DNA of 64,000 nucleotides. It comes from Cupriavidus pauculus. Lineage in GTDB: Bacteria > Pseudomonadota > Gammaproteobacteria > Burkholderiales > Burkholderiaceae. Position 1 is the first letter of the stretch. Each line of letters opens with the position of its first letter. Made by a program: the position numbers and the translations under genes. This document shows positions 48,258 to 58,311 of the stretch, piece after piece. Below the pieces are notes generated by a model. The model did not search any database. It was given only the letters and a program-made list of their open reading frames with translations, and was not told the DNA's origin. The stretch covers positions 2,337,501 to 2,401,500 of the forward strand of contig NZ_CP044067.1 of assembly GCF_008693385.1 (NCBI RefSeq), given 5' to 3'.

Positions 48258-51200
48258 GCCGTGTCTCCGGATGTTGTTGTCGGTTGTGGCCTGACGTGCC
48301 AGAGCGAGAACGGCAACTCGTGCGGATTCAGGCGAATATGCTGATGCTTGCCCTGCCACGTGAACCGGTGGCCGAACATCTGGTCTTCCACGAGCAGCGA
48401 CGCGTCGTCGGGCAGACCCCACTCCCACAGCGGCAGTTCGATATCGGCTTCGCGCGGCGCGCGCGGGTCGAGGCTGATGGCCCCGAGCAGAACGTCGTCG
48501 CCGAATGCGCCCGTCTGCTCCGCACCGCTCGGCACGAAGCGCGCGAAGTACAGCACCGCGTCGTCGCTGGCGTGATAGAAGCGCAGACCCAGATGGTTCT
48601 GCAGCGCGGGGTGGTTGGCGCGGATCTGGTTGAGGCGCGAGATCTCGGCAACGATGTTGCCGGGCTGCCGCCAGTTGCGCGTGCGCAGTTCGTATTTCTC
48701 GGAGTCGAGGTACTCCTCCTTGGTCACGCCGTTGACGACGAGCGGCGCGCTCTCGCAGACCTCGAAGCCGTTGTACATGCCCCAGAGCCCCGACAGCAGC
48801 GCGGCCAGTGCCGCGCGGATCAGAAAGGCCGGCCGTCCGCCTTCATGCAGGAAGTACGGGTTGATATCGGGCGTGTTGACGAAGAAGTGCGGACGGTAGA
48901 ACTCGCGCATCGGGCCGCGCGTGAGCTCGGTCATGTATTCGATGAGCTCGGCCTTCGTATTGCGCCACGTGAAGTAGGTATAGGACTGCGCAAAACCGAG
49001 CTTGGCCAGTCGCGCCATCATCTTCGGGCGCGTGAACGCTTCCGCGAGGAACAGCGTATCCGGGTAGCGCGCGCGCACGTCCGCGATCATCCATTCCCAG
49101 AACGGCAGCGGCTTGGTGTGCGGATTATCGACGCGGAAGATGCGCACGCCCTGTTCGGCCCAGAACATCACCACGTCGCGCAACGCTTCCCACAGCTTGT
49201 CGCCGCCGGGCGTCGCATAGAAGTCGACGTTGACGATGTCCTCGTACTTCTTCGGCGGGTTCTCGGCATAGCGCAGCGAGCCGTCGGGCCGATGCTGGAA
49301 CCACTCGGGATGCTCGCGCAGCCACGGATGGTCGAGCGAGCATTGGATGGCGAAGTCCAGCGCGAGTTCGATGCCGAGGTCGGCGGCCGCGCGGCGCAGA
49401 CGCTGGAAGTCCTCGAGCGTGCCGAGTTCCGGGTGGATCGCGTCATGGCCGCCCTCGGCCGCGCCGATGGCATACGGGCTGCCCACATCGCCGGGTTCGG
49501 CCTTGAGGCTGTTGTTCTTGCCCTTGCGGTGCTGAATGCCGATCGGATGGATCGGCGGGAAGTACAGCACGTCGAAGCCCATGGCGCGGATATCGGGCAG
49601 CCGGCGGATGACGTCGGCAAAGGTGCCGTGGCGCTCGGTATCTCCGCTTTCCGACCGCGGGAACAGTTCGTACCAGCTGGCAAAGCGCGCCGCGAGCCGA
49701 TCGGCTTCGACGGGCATCGTCGTCGGGAAACGGCTCAGGAACGGACGCCCCGACGGATGCGCCATCGAGGCGCGCATCGCGGCGTCGGTGAGCGGCGAGA
49801 GCAGGATCTCCAGCCGCAGCGCATCGTCGCCGCTTGCCGCGCCCAGATCGGCCACGATCGCACCGGCACCCTCGATCTGCGCCGACTCCGGTCCGGCCAG
49901 CGTGGCCAGCACGAGGCGCGCGCCTTCCTCGATCTCGAGCGTGATATCGACGCCGGCCTTGCGCTTCTTGCCGACTTCGTCGAGCCAGCTGCCGAAGCTG
50001 TCCTTCCAGGCTTCGACCGTATATTCGTGGCGGCCCATCGCCACCATCGGGAAACTGCCGCGCCAGCGATCGTTGACGATCGGCACCATGGGCGACGACT
50101 GCCACGTCGATTCACCCGGTGCGCGCCAGACGACCGCGGCGGCGAGCTTGTCGTGCCCATCCATCCAGATATCGGCGCTGACCTCGACGCATTCGCCGAC
50201 GACGCGGCGCACCGCAAAGCGGCCGGCATCGCACGATGGCGTCAGGTTCTCGATGGCGACGCGCGGCGCGGCCATGGCATCGGCGGTGGCAAGCGCCGGC
50301 TTGGCCGTGCCGTTGGCCTTGGCTTTGGCTCCACGCTTGCGTGCCGGCTCGGCCGGCGCGCGCGCGGCAACCGGTGCGGGAATGGCGCGATAGATACGAA
50401 TATCGGCGGGCGCCAGCGTAATGATGCCGCAGGGGTCCAGCGTGTCCTGCCGCGCGAGCGCGCTGCCGGGGCCGCCTTCGCTGGGCAGCAGCGTGGCCGC
50501 CGGCTGCGGCAGGCCTTGCAGGATGCGGTCGGCGCCGAACGACGCCGGATCATCGGTGCACGGGTTGAGCACGACCGTCAGCGCCGGCGGTTCCGCCTCC
50601 GCGGCATCGGGTGCGTGGCCATTCGCGAGGTGCCGGGGCAGGCGGGCCAGCACGGTCAGCGGCGCGTCGGGCCCGCTGAGCTGGCGTACGGCCACGGCCG
50701 GGCCCCCGCGCTGCGCGCCGATCCACGCATTGACTTCCATGACCTCGTGCGACAGATCGAACGGTGTGTCGTGGGCTTCCAGTTCGGCAATGAGTCCGCC
50801 ACCGCCGGTCTCGAACCCGGCCGGTACCAGCAGACCGTCGCCGATGGCCGCCGCCGTCCACAGCGCGCGGCGCGCCGCGAGCACGTCGAGGCCATTCGGC
50901 GTGAGCGACGGCGCGGCCAGCACGCGTCCGAACCGATGCAGGCGCGCGATTTCCTCGGTCAGCCACGCGCTGCGATAGTCCCACCACGGCAGCGAACAGA
51001 ACGCGCCGTCGAACGGTGCCTGCGCGAGGTCGTCGAGCTGCTGGGGCGTGGTGCCGGGCGTCCAGGCGAGAAAGAGTCCGTGTGGTCCCTGTGGTCCCTG
51101 TGTCCCCTGTGCCGTGCCGCCACGGCGAACCTCGTCGATGAGCTCGGCCCAGTGGAGCCCGGGCACGCGCGTCGGCGCACGGCAGCAGAACCCGGCCACG

Positions 51201-51580
51201 CCGCTCTCGAGCGCATCGCGGACCTGTGTGGCCCACCATTGCACGGCAGCGGCCGCCACGGCGGGATCGTGCCAGCGCAGGCGTACGCCGGGCAGATGGT
51301 GGTCGGTGGCATCGGGGCCGCCACCGGGGCGCGCATGATCGAGCCAGCCGTCGTGATGCGCGGCGGCATCCTGGGGAAAGCGGTCGAGCGAGAGATCGAG
51401 CAGCACGCCGAGGCCGTGCCGGCGGCACGAGGCCGCAACGGCGGACAGCGATTCGGGCCGGTTGTGCGGCACCGACCATCCGGCTAGCAGCACATGGTCG
51501 AATCCGAGCGATGCGGCACGCGTCAGTGCGGCATCGTCGATGGGTCGTGAGTCGGACGGAGTAAGTTGGCAAATTCGCAC
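48254..51580 (-). CDS. glgE: Maltose-1-phosphate maltosyltransferase with degenerate N-terminal amylase-like half
   Basis: A protein of 1108 residues from the GTG at 51580 (AAGGAA upstream; the frame stays open to 51790 without family sequence). The C-terminal 670 residues are GlgE: RVVGECVEVSADIWMDGHD, then the nucleophile in FRVDNPHTKPLPFWEW, acid in TLFLAEAFTRPKMM and third carboxylate in FVNTPDINPYFLHEGG. It adds maltose units from maltose-1-phosphate to alpha-glucan. The first 400 residues resemble a GH13 barrel (ALTRAASLGFDHVLLAGW, GLGVLLDLSLDRFP) without the catalytic carboxylates, followed by an Ala/Lys linker. It opens the operon glgE-treS/mak-glgB-glgX-malQ. Confidence 0.94.
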
Positions 51581-51632
51581 GTGACGTTCCTTGGCAGCAA
51601 GCCTTGGGCCGGGAATTGGATCTGGCGAGGCA

Positions 51633-51648
51633 TGCGAAGGCTGTGCCA
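51633..51648 (-). promoter_or_regulatory. Sigma-54 promoter of the glgE operon
   Basis: Leftward TGGCACA-GCCT-TCGCA: perfect -24 box, GG-N10-GC spacing, one mismatch in the -12 box. The predicted start near 51622 lies 42 bases before the GTG at 51580. It is next to two sigma-54 activator genes. Confidence 0.75.
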
Positions 51649-51743
51649 GAACGTCAGCGTTGCGGGAAAAAACCGAAAAGCCTTGTGAGGCAAGGCGTTG
51701 GAGCGAGTGACGCGCGCGCTGCAACCCTTGGTGCGCGCCGTCC

Positions 51744-51760
51744 CATGTAATTCCTACATG
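51744..51760. promoter_or_regulatory. Inverted repeat upstream of the glgE promoter
   Basis: CATGTA-ATTCC-TACATG, a perfect 6-bp dyad centred about 105 bases upstream of the sigma-54 -24 box, a usual enhancer position. A candidate site for one of the neighbouring activators. Confidence 0.5.
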
Positions 51761-51813
51761 CGGCAGGCGCGTCTTTGCGCGTTGCAGCACTCGGGCGCGG
51801 CAGGGCGCCCGAC

Positions 51814-52830
51814 TCAGCTGGCGCGATACACGTCCAGACGGTTGTAGAGCGTCTTCAGGCTGATGCCGAGCGCGCGCGCGGCCTGGCGCTTGTCGCCGTC
51901 GTAACGGGACAGCGTGGCGAGGATGATCTCGCGCTGCGTGTCGGCGAGCGTGGTGCCCACGCGCACGCTGACCACACCATCGACCGTGGTCGGGCGGGGC
52001 GGCTGGTTGGCGAGATTCGGGTTGCCGATCTCCACGAGCTTGTCGGCGAGGATATACGCGCGATAGACCGCGTTCTTGAGTTCGCGCACGTTGCCGGGCC
52101 AGTCGTACCGCACAAGGCGCTCGAGCGTGCCGGGGGAAAACGTCTTGTCGGTCTGCTCCATCGCGTTGAACTCGGCGAGGAAATGCCGCGCGAGCGGGAC
52201 AATGTCCTCCGTGCGCTCGCGCAACGGCGGAATCTGCAGCGGAAACACGGCAAGCCGGTACAGCAGGTCCTCCCGCAGATGGCCACTGCGTACGGCGTCC
52301 ATCGGGTCGCGGTTGGTCGCGGCCAGAATGCGAACGTCGCTGACGAGCAGCGTATCGCCGCCCACGCGCTGGAACGTCCGGCTTTCCAGTACGCGCAGCA
52401 GCTTGATCTGCATCTCAAGTGGCATTTCAGTCACTTCATCGAGAAACAGCGTTCCGGACTGGGCCTGCTCGAAGTAGCCGGCTTTCTGTTCGAGCGCACC
52501 CGTGAATCCGCCCTTTTCATGGCCAAACAGTTCGGACTCGATGAGGGTGGGAGCGATTGCGCCGCAGTTGACCGCGATAAACGGTCCCTGGCGGCGATTG
52601 CTGCGTTCATGCACCGCGCGCGCCACGACTTCCTTGCCTGCGCCGGATTCGCCCACGGCAAGCATCGTGACATCGGTGGCAGCCACGCGATCGAGCTGGT
52701 TCAGCAGCCGCTGCATCGCGGGAGATGTGGATTCCCATAGCAGAGAGACCTGGCCGGGCACGGCACGGCGAGCCGGCGCGCGGGGCGGCGGGGCAGTGCG
52801 GCTCGGAGGGCTGGTGACGGTAGTGGACAC
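51814..52830 (-). CDS. Sigma-54 enhancer-binding protein without receiver domain
   Basis: A protein of 338 residues. After a 30-residue Pro/Arg leader the AAA+ domain begins (Walker A GESGAGKE, sigma-54 contact loop GGFTGA, Walker [17 protein letters not shown]-like [12 protein letters not shown]). The usual loop is GAFTGA, here with Gly at position two. A Fis-type helix-turn-helix ends it ([21 protein letters not shown]). There is no input domain, so control must come from partners, expression level or direct effectors, as in PspF. It is divergent from the NtrC-type regulator and adjacent to the glgE promoter region. Confidence 0.93.
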   Translation of the reverse strand: MSTTVTSPPSRTAPPPRAPARRAVPGQVSLLWESTSPAMQRLLNQLDRVAATDVTMLAVGESGAGKEVVARAVHERSNRRQGPFIAVNCGAIAPTLIESELFGHEKGGFTGALEQKAGYFEQAQSGTLFLDEVTEMPLEMQIKLLRVLESRTFQRVGGDTLLVSDVRILAATNRDPMDAVRSGHLREDLLYRLAVFPLQIPPLRERTEDIVPLARHFLAEFNAMEQTDKTFSPGTLERLVRYDWPGNVRELKNAVYRAYILADKLVEIGNPNLANQPPRPTTVDGVVSVRVGTTLADTQREIILATLSRYDGDKRQAARALGISLKTLYNRLDVYRAS

Positions 52831-53087
52831 GGGTGTCGCCTGGGCCGGGACGCCTTGCTACTACCATCGCTGCAGCAGGGGCGGCAGGAGGAGGTCGCAA
52901 TTGCGTCGGCATTGGTGGTTGATGGCTCTTATGCTATCTGTTGAGGCAAGCAGTGGCTACCGCCCGCGCACGGGTCGCGGCAAGGTCCGACAGCCGTGTC
53001 AGACGAACACTGGCATAACGCACCTGACGGCACCATTACACTTCGAGTTATCTTTCCGCCCTGCGCCCGCCGCCAACCCATCCGACC

Positions 53088-54488
53088 ATGCCACATATTT
53101 TGATCGTTGACGACGACGAGAACGCTTGCGCCGCGCTGGCCGAGATTGTCGCGATCGAGGGCTTTTCGTCGGCAACGGCAGGCAACCTGCGCGAAGCGCG
53201 CCTTCAGATCGGCTGGCGCATGCCCGATGCGGTCCTCGCGGACCTGCGGCTGCCCGACGGCAGCGGCATGGAATTGTTCGGCGAAGTCAGCTCTGCCGGG
53301 GTCGAGGTCATCCTGACCACCGGCTATGCGAGCGTCGAGTCCGCGGTGGAAGCGCTCCGCATGGGCGCCACCGATTATCTGGTCAAGCCAATCAACGTCA
53401 CGCGCCTGCAGGCCGTGCTCAAGCGCATCGCCACCACGGGCGAGCTGAAGGCGGAAATCCATTCGCTGCGCGGCGAACTGCGCCGCTATGGACGCTTTGG
53501 CCGCCTGCTCGGCAGTTCGGAGGCGATGCAGGCCGTCTACGATCAGCTCAGCAAGGTCGGCCCGACGGAGGCCACGGTGCTGCTGATCGGCGAGTCGGGC
53601 ACGGGCAAGGAGCTAGCAGCCCAGACCGTGCATGAACTCTCGTCGCGCCGCCGCCAGCCCTTCCTCGCCGTGAATTGCGGCGCGATCTCGCCCACGCTGA
53701 TCGAATCCGAAATGTTCGGTCACGAGCGCGGCAGCTTTACCGGTGCCGACCGTCAGCACAAAGGCTACTTCGAGCGCGCCGACGGCGGCACGCTGTTCCT
53801 CGACGAAATCACCGAGATGCCGCTCGAGCTGCAGGTCAAGCTGCTGCGCGTGCTCGAGACCGGTACCTTCATGCGCGTCGGCACCAATCGCGAATGCCAT
53901 GCGGACGTTCGCGTGCTGGCCGCGACCAACCGCAATCCCGAAGAGGCCGTGGCGGACGGCAAGCTGCGCGCCGACCTCTACCACCGGCTGAACGTGTTCC
54001 CGATCGAGCTGCCGCCGCTGCGCGTGCGCGGCGACGACGTGGTGCAGATTGCCAACACGATGCTGGAACAGCTCAATGCGGAGCAGGGCACGCAACGGCG
54101 ATTCGCGAGCAATGTGCTGGAGAGCCTGCGCATGCATTCGTGGCCGGGCAACGTGCGTGAGTTGCGCAACTTCGTCCAGCGCGCGTACATCCTGGCCGAC
54201 CAGGACGTGATTACCGAGGTCCAGATTCCGCTGCAGGTGGCCGCGACGCCGTCGCCAGGCACGGCCGTGGTATCGGTGCCCGTGGGCATGTCGCTCGCGG
54301 ACGCGGATCGCCAGTTGATCTTTGCGACGCTCGAGCAATGCGCGGGCGTCAAGAAGCACGCCGCCGAGATTCTCGGCATCAGTCTCAAAACGCTGTACAA
54401 CCGGCTCGAAGACTATGCGGCCAAGGGTGAGCTGCCGGAATGGCTGCGCGCCTCGCGTAACGGCGACAACAGCCCGCCGGCCGCATGA
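53088..54488 (+). CDS. NtrC-family sigma-54 response regulator
   Basis: A protein of 466 residues. Receiver domain (1-115): [11 protein letters not shown], phospho-aspartate in [12 protein letters not shown], lysine in YLVKPIN. AAA+ domain (about 140-370): Walker A GESGTGKE, loop GSFTGA, Walker [12 protein letters not shown]. Fis-type helix-turn-helix (about 420-445, [20 protein letters not shown]), nearly identical to that of the neighbouring activator. The shared [12 protein letters not shown] recognition helix suggests the two bind similar sites. It is followed after ten bases by the kinase-like gene. Confidence 0.95.
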   Translation: MPHILIVDDDENACAALAEIVAIEGFSSATAGNLREARLQIGWRMPDAVLADLRLPDGSGMELFGEVSSAGVEVILTTGYASVESAVEALRMGATDYLVKPINVTRLQAVLKRIATTGELKAEIHSLRGELRRYGRFGRLLGSSEAMQAVYDQLSKVGPTEATVLLIGESGTGKELAAQTVHELSSRRRQPFLAVNCGAISPTLIESEMFGHERGSFTGADRQHKGYFERADGGTLFLDEITEMPLELQVKLLRVLETGTFMRVGTNRECHADVRVLAATNRNPEEAVADGKLRADLYHRLNVFPIELPPLRVRGDDVVQIANTMLEQLNAEQGTQRRFASNVLESLRMHSWPGNVRELRNFVQRAYILADQDVITEVQIPLQVAATPSPGTAVVSVPVGMSLADADRQLIFATLEQCAGVKKHAAEILGISLKTLYNRLEDYAAKGELPEWLRASRNGDNSPPAA

Positions 54489-54498
54489 CGACACCATA

Positions 54499-55326
54499 AT
54501 GGCCGACGCAATGAACTCTCCCATTCCCAACGCTTCCAGCGGAAGCGCTGTGGGCACCGTTACGGCCGAAGATCCGTCACGTATTGCGCCGCACATCGAA
54601 AGCGCGGCGGAAATCTCCACCCTGATCGAGCAGGCCGCGCATGACCTGCGCTCTTCGCTCAACGCCATCCAGAGCTGGAGTTATGTGCTGGACCGCTCCG
54701 TCGAGACGCTGCCGCCGCCCGCGCAGCGCGCGCTCGAAGGCATGCGCTCGGGCATGCAGCAGCAGCTCGCGCTGATCGAGGAAATGGAAGAGGCGGTACG
54801 CCTGCTCTTCGACGAGGCGAAGCCCACCTGGGAGACGACCGATCTGCAGGTCGCCACCGAACAGGCGATTTCGGACAAGCGTGCCGCCGCGGAAGCGCGT
54901 GGCGTGCAGCTCATGCCGCTCTCCAGCGAACTGGGCGGCGGCGACGACTTCGTCGTCCAGGGCGATGCATTGCGTCTGGCGCCCCTTCTCCGTCATCTGC
55001 TGATTCACTGCGTGTGGCGGGCGCCCACCGGCGGCACGGTGACCGTGTTCCTGACGGCGGAGGCGAACTATGTGAAGTTCCGCATCTCCGAAAGCCAGCC
55101 TGTCGACCGCACGCGCGGGGCGAGCCGCCTGGCCACGCTGACCGATTTCTTCGGCCGCAGGCTGCCCGTCGATGGCACCCCCACGCCACGCCAGAGCACC
55201 GCGCTGCTGCTGACGCGCCGCATCGTCGAGATGCAGGGCGCGGAACTGACCGCCGAGAATATCAACTGCGATGCCGACAATGTCACCGTCTGCATCGCCG
55301 TCCGCTTTCCACGCGTGCAGTCCTGA
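54499..55326 (+). CDS. Histidine-kinase-like protein with degenerate ATPase
   Basis: A 275-residue soluble protein from the ATG at 54499. The dimerisation/H-box is recognisable (AAHDLRSSLNAIQSWSYVLDRS). The ATPase half keeps the fold order (LRLAPLLRHLLIHCVWRAPTGG for the N-box, ALLLTRRIVEMQGAELTAENIN for the C-terminal helix), but the N-box asparagine is His and the DxGxG (G1) and GxGL (G2) motifs are absent. ATP binding is therefore doubtful. It probably phosphotransfers to, or regulates, the NtrC-type partner by binding, as phosphatase-only or pseudo-kinases do. Confidence 0.78.
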   Translation: MADAMNSPIPNASSGSAVGTVTAEDPSRIAPHIESAAEISTLIEQAAHDLRSSLNAIQSWSYVLDRSVETLPPPAQRALEGMRSGMQQQLALIEEMEEAVRLLFDEAKPTWETTDLQVATEQAISDKRAAAEARGVQLMPLSSELGGGDDFVVQGDALRLAPLLRHLLIHCVWRAPTGGTVTVFLTAEANYVKFRISESQPVDRTRGASRLATLTDFFGRRLPVDGTPTPRQSTALLLTRRIVEMQGAELTAENINCDADNVTVCIAVRFPRVQS

Positions 55327-55392
55327 GTGCGCCGCGCGTCCGCGCGGCCATCGCTCGTCCATTTTCCCCACGCATCGCCATTTTCAAACGCG

Positions 55393-55410
55393 CACCCGCC
55401 CACGCGGGTG
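55393..55410 (+). terminator. Hairpin after the kinase-like gene
   Basis: CACCCGC (55393-55399) pairs with GCGGGTG (55404-55410), loop CCAC, 67 bases after the stop. GC-rich stem without a T-run; a possible weak terminator separating the regulators from the stress cluster. Confidence 0.4.
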
Positions 55411-55513
55411 GCGCGCGCACCTCGCGCGCATTTCTTACCTGTCTCGCGCACAATGTGCATACCCATGGACGTGGGTTTCCGCACGAATGCGGGCAATGCT
55501 CCCGATGCCGATC

Positions 55514-55529
55514 TGGCGCGCAGTTTGCA
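55514..55529 (+). promoter_or_regulatory. Sigma-54 promoter (small stress-protein cluster)
   Basis: TGGCGCG-CAGT-TTGCA differs from consensus only at the A of the -24 box. The predicted start near 55540 gives a 38-base leader to the ATG at 55578. Confidence 0.75.
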
Positions 55530-55532
55530 TGA

Positions 55533-55895
<363 letters not shown>

Positions 55896-55910
55896 ACACG
55901 GAGGGAAACG

Positions 55911-56516
55911 ATGTCTACGATCATTGCAGGACGCTTCGAAACCTTCGCCCGTGCCGAGAACACTGCCAACCGCATGCTCGAGCAGGGCTTCCGCAAGGAT
56001 GACCTGAGCATGTTTTACGTCAATCCACCCGGCCAGCACGGCACTTACCCGATCGGTGGCGATCGCGCGGTCGATCCGGCCGCGCGCAACACCGGGAAAG
56101 GTGCGGGCCGCGGCATCATGCTCGGCGCCGCGGTCGGCGTCGGCGTGGGCGTATGCGCGTGCGCCGCGATGCGGGCGTGGACGGAGGCGCCGCTGCAAAG
56201 CTGGCTGCTCGTGCTCGTCCTCGCGTTGACCACCGGTATCGGTGCCTATGTCGGCTCCCTGGTCGGCGCCCTGAGCCAGACGAGTACCGCGCGCCGCGAT
56301 CCGCGCACCGGCGAGGCCCGCGTGCGGAATGCCGGCGTCCTGTTGGCCGCCCATGTATCGCCCGATAACACAGCCCTTGCCACCCAGCTGCTGCATACCG
56401 GCGGCGCCGAAGAAGTCGAACGCGCCGAAGGGCAGTGGCGCGACGGCCGCTGGGAAGATTTCGATCCGCTCGAGCCCCCGAAACCCGCCGAGATAACCCC
56501 TGTGGAGACGCGTTGA
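55911..56516 (+). CDS. Glycine-zipper membrane protein, general-stress type
   Basis: A protein of 201 residues. The N-terminal 50 residues (IIAGRFETFARAENTANRMLEQGF, SMFYVNPPGQHGTYPIGGD) form a small alpha/beta domain like those of general-stress protein 17M relatives. Two membrane segments follow (GRGIMLGAAVGVGVGVCACAAM and WLLVLVLALTTGIGAYVGSLVGAL), then a cytoplasmic tail. The family function is unknown. It is linked to osmotic or oxidative stress loci in related bacteria. Cotranscribed with its neighbours. Confidence 0.72.
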   Translation: MSTIIAGRFETFARAENTANRMLEQGFRKDDLSMFYVNPPGQHGTYPIGGDRAVDPAARNTGKGAGRGIMLGAAVGVGVGVCACAAMRAWTEAPLQSWLLVLVLALTTGIGAYVGSLVGALSQTSTARRDPRTGEARVRNAGVLLAAHVSPDNTALATQLLHTGGAEEVERAEGQWRDGRWEDFDPLEPPKPAEITPVETR

Positions 56517-56649
56517 CATGCTCGTTCCATTCTGCCCCCGCCGCCTGAGGCTTACGTCCCCGGGTCTCACGTCCGATTCGCTGACCGATGCGTCCGCCGA
56601 TACGAAGGCCGCCATGCTGGCCGACACGCTGCAACCCAAGGAGAGATCC

Positions 56650-57114
56650 ATGAATGTCGATGAACCGCAAGCGCCCTCGACCCTGCCGCCGCGCGGCGCC
56701 GCTATTATCGGCGGCGCGGACCAGCATCCCACGGGCGGATGCGGGCCGTTCGTGATGGCGTCGGACACGCTGGAGGGCAACAAGGTCGTGGATCCATCGG
56801 GCCAGGAGATCGGAACGATCGACCACATCATGCTCGACGTGATCGGTGGCCGGATTGCCTATGCGGTGCTGGCGATGGGTGGCTTCCTCGGCATCGGCGA
56901 GAAGCTGCACGCACTGCCGTGGTCAGCGCTCACGCTGGACACGCGCCGGAAATGCTTCGTGCTCGGGGTGGAAAAAGAACGCATCAAGGCATCGCCGGGC
57001 TTCGACAAGGAGCACTGGCCGACGATGGCCAATTCGGAATGGGCGACCAGCATCCACGAGTACTACGGTATCTCGCCGTACTGGGAGTCGGATCGCTACG
57101 ATCCGTGGGCGTAA
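56650..57114 (+). CDS. PRC-barrel domain protein
   Basis: A protein of 154 residues; the ATG at 56650 has AAGGAG seven bases upstream (the frame is open to 56518, but that part has no family sequence). The PRC-barrel covers residues about 38-125 (VMASDTLEGNKVVDPSGQEIGTIDHIMLD, YAVLAMGGFLGIGEKLHALPWSAL). Stand-alone PRC-barrel proteins occur in stress clusters of many proteobacteria; a scaffold role is assumed. Third gene of the cluster that begins at 55578. Confidence 0.85.
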   Translation: MNVDEPQAPSTLPPRGAAIIGGADQHPTGGCGPFVMASDTLEGNKVVDPSGQEIGTIDHIMLDVIGGRIAYAVLAMGGFLGIGEKLHALPWSALTLDTRRKCFVLGVEKERIKASPGFDKEHWPTMANSEWATSIHEYYGISPYWESDRYDPWA

Positions 57115-57120
57115 GACGCT

Positions 57121-57146
57121 TTCGGTCTGGCACGCGCCAGACCGAA
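57121..57146. terminator. Perfect 11-bp hairpin between convergent genes
   Basis: TTCGGTCTGGC (57121-57131) pairs with GCCAGACCGAA (57136-57146), loop ACGC. It lies between the PRC-barrel and BON stops. T-tracts are weak on both sides; probably a bidirectional terminator. Confidence 0.6.
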
Positions 57147-57162
57147 CCTCTTCAACGCCGCG

Positions 57163-57486
57163 TCATACCTTGTGATTGATCTGGCCCGCGGGCCGTTCCG
57201 CGGGATCCGCGCGCATGCCGCTCGCCGGCGGTTGTCCCGGCGGCTCCTCGGGCGGCGGAATGCGCGTCGTCAACTGGTTCGAGACGCCGAGGATGCCCGG
57301 CGGCGTCGCGGCGGCCTTCTCGAGCCGCTGGGAAAGATCGATATCCTCCACGCGGCCGGACAGCGTCACGCGCCGGTCCGCCACATGCACGGTGACCGTA
57401 TCGGGCATGTCGCCACCGCATACTTCCGCGATACACGTCCCGACGCGCTCCCTCAGCATTTCGTCGTCATCGTCATGGTCTGCCAT
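57163..57486 (-). CDS. Cytoplasmic BON-domain protein
   Basis: A protein of 107 residues; the ATG at 57486 has AAGGAG. A short Asp-rich start (MADHDDDDEMLRERVG) leads into one BON domain (residues about 8-75: IAEVCGGDMPDTVTVHVADRRVTLSGRVEDIDLSQRL is its core, read in two parts), followed by a Pro/Gly tail. No signal peptide, unlike the BON protein at 6074. A sigma-54 match lies about 36 bases before the leader end. Confidence 0.85.
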   Translation of the reverse strand: MADHDDDDEMLRERVGTCIAEVCGGDMPDTVTVHVADRRVTLSGRVEDIDLSQRLEKAAATPPGILGVSNQLTTRIPPPEEPPGQPPASGMRADPAERPAGQINHKV

Positions 57487-57532
57487 GGGCACTCCTTTTT
57501 CTCGTCTCGACGGATTGCGATGTTTCCAACGT

Positions 57533-57548
57533 AGCACGTACCGTGCCG
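57533..57548 (-). promoter_or_regulatory. Sigma-54 promoter (BON gene)
   Basis: Leftward CGGCACG-GTAC-GTGCT keeps GGCACG and TGCT with correct spacing; two mismatches (first base of each box). The predicted start is near 57522, 36 bases before the ATG. Confidence 0.6.
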
Positions 57549-57654
57549 TGCGGGGAGCCGCATCCGCGTACCGCCCCGTGTAGGACGGCACCGGGTTACC
57601 GCCGCCGCGCGCGCTCCCTAGAATTTATCCAGAACCGATCCCCGGAGCGCAGCC

Positions 57655-58218
57655 ATGGATATTCCCCGCCATGCCGAGCCAAACCAGGCCGATGACTCGC
57701 AGGATGTACACGACAAGCCACCCGCCCATCGGCGCCTGATGCATCTGTTCGATCGATTCGCGGGCGCCGCCACCCGGCAGGCCGGCTCACCCGCGGCGTT
57801 CGCACTCGCGGTCGCCGTGGTACTCGTCTGGGCCGTCACCGGTCCGTTGTTCGGCTTTTCCGAGACGTGGCAGCTCGTGATCAATACGGGCACCACCATC
57901 ATCACGTTCCTCATGGTGTTCCTGATCCAGCAGAGTCAGAACAAGGATTCGATGGCCGTGCACCTGAAGCTCAACGAGTTGCTGGCCTCGCACAAGCAGG
58001 CCAGCAATCATCTGATTTCGATCGAGGACCTCGACGAGGACGAGTTGCGCCAGCTCGTCATGTTCTATCGGCATCTCGCGAAGCTGGCCGACGAGGAAGG
58101 CGGCGTCAAATGCAGCCATTCGCTCGACGAGGCCGACGAGATTCACGAGGACAAATCGCGCGCGCTGCACGAACGGATGGAGCGGGCGAAGCGGCACACC
58201 GGGCGCGAGCCGGCTTAG
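57655..58218 (+). CDS. Low-affinity iron permease family membrane protein
   Basis: A protein of 187 residues of the family named after yeast Fet4 (PF04120). Two membrane helices (FALAVAVVLVWAVTGPLFGFSETWQLVINT and TTIITFLMVFLIQQSQNKDS) are followed by a charged cytoplasmic coiled tail (LKLNELLASHKQASNHLISIEDLDEDEL). The FLMVFLIQQSQNKD segment is the family signature. Bacterial members are short; iron transport by them is not established. Start ATG at 57655 with CGGAG upstream. No clear sigma-54 match. Confidence 0.87.
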   Translation: MDIPRHAEPNQADDSQDVHDKPPAHRRLMHLFDRFAGAATRQAGSPAAFALAVAVVLVWAVTGPLFGFSETWQLVINTGTTIITFLMVFLIQQSQNKDSMAVHLKLNELLASHKQASNHLISIEDLDEDELRQLVMFYRHLAKLADEEGGVKCSHSLDEADEIHEDKSRALHERMERAKRHTGREPA

Positions 58219-58235
58219 GCGCGGGCGCGAACGAT

Positions 58236-58251
58236 TGGCACGGTTCTGGCA
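58236..58251 (+). promoter_or_regulatory. Sigma-54 promoter (DUF3182 gene)
   Basis: TGGCACG-GTTC-TGGCA has a perfect -24 box and one mismatch in the -12 box. The predicted start near 58262 gives a 50-base leader to the TTG at 58312. Confidence 0.75.
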
Positions 58252-58311
58252 GTACAGGAAGCGCAGTACGCGATAGCAATACCGGCGGCCTATCCCTGAC
58301 AGGAGATCACC

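Noticed and set aside
56618..56633. Sigma-54-like TGGCCGA-CACG-CTGCA before the PRC-barrel gene
   Set aside because: Its transcript would begin near 56644, inside or after the ribosome site of the gene at 56650, and three bases mismatch; most likely chance.
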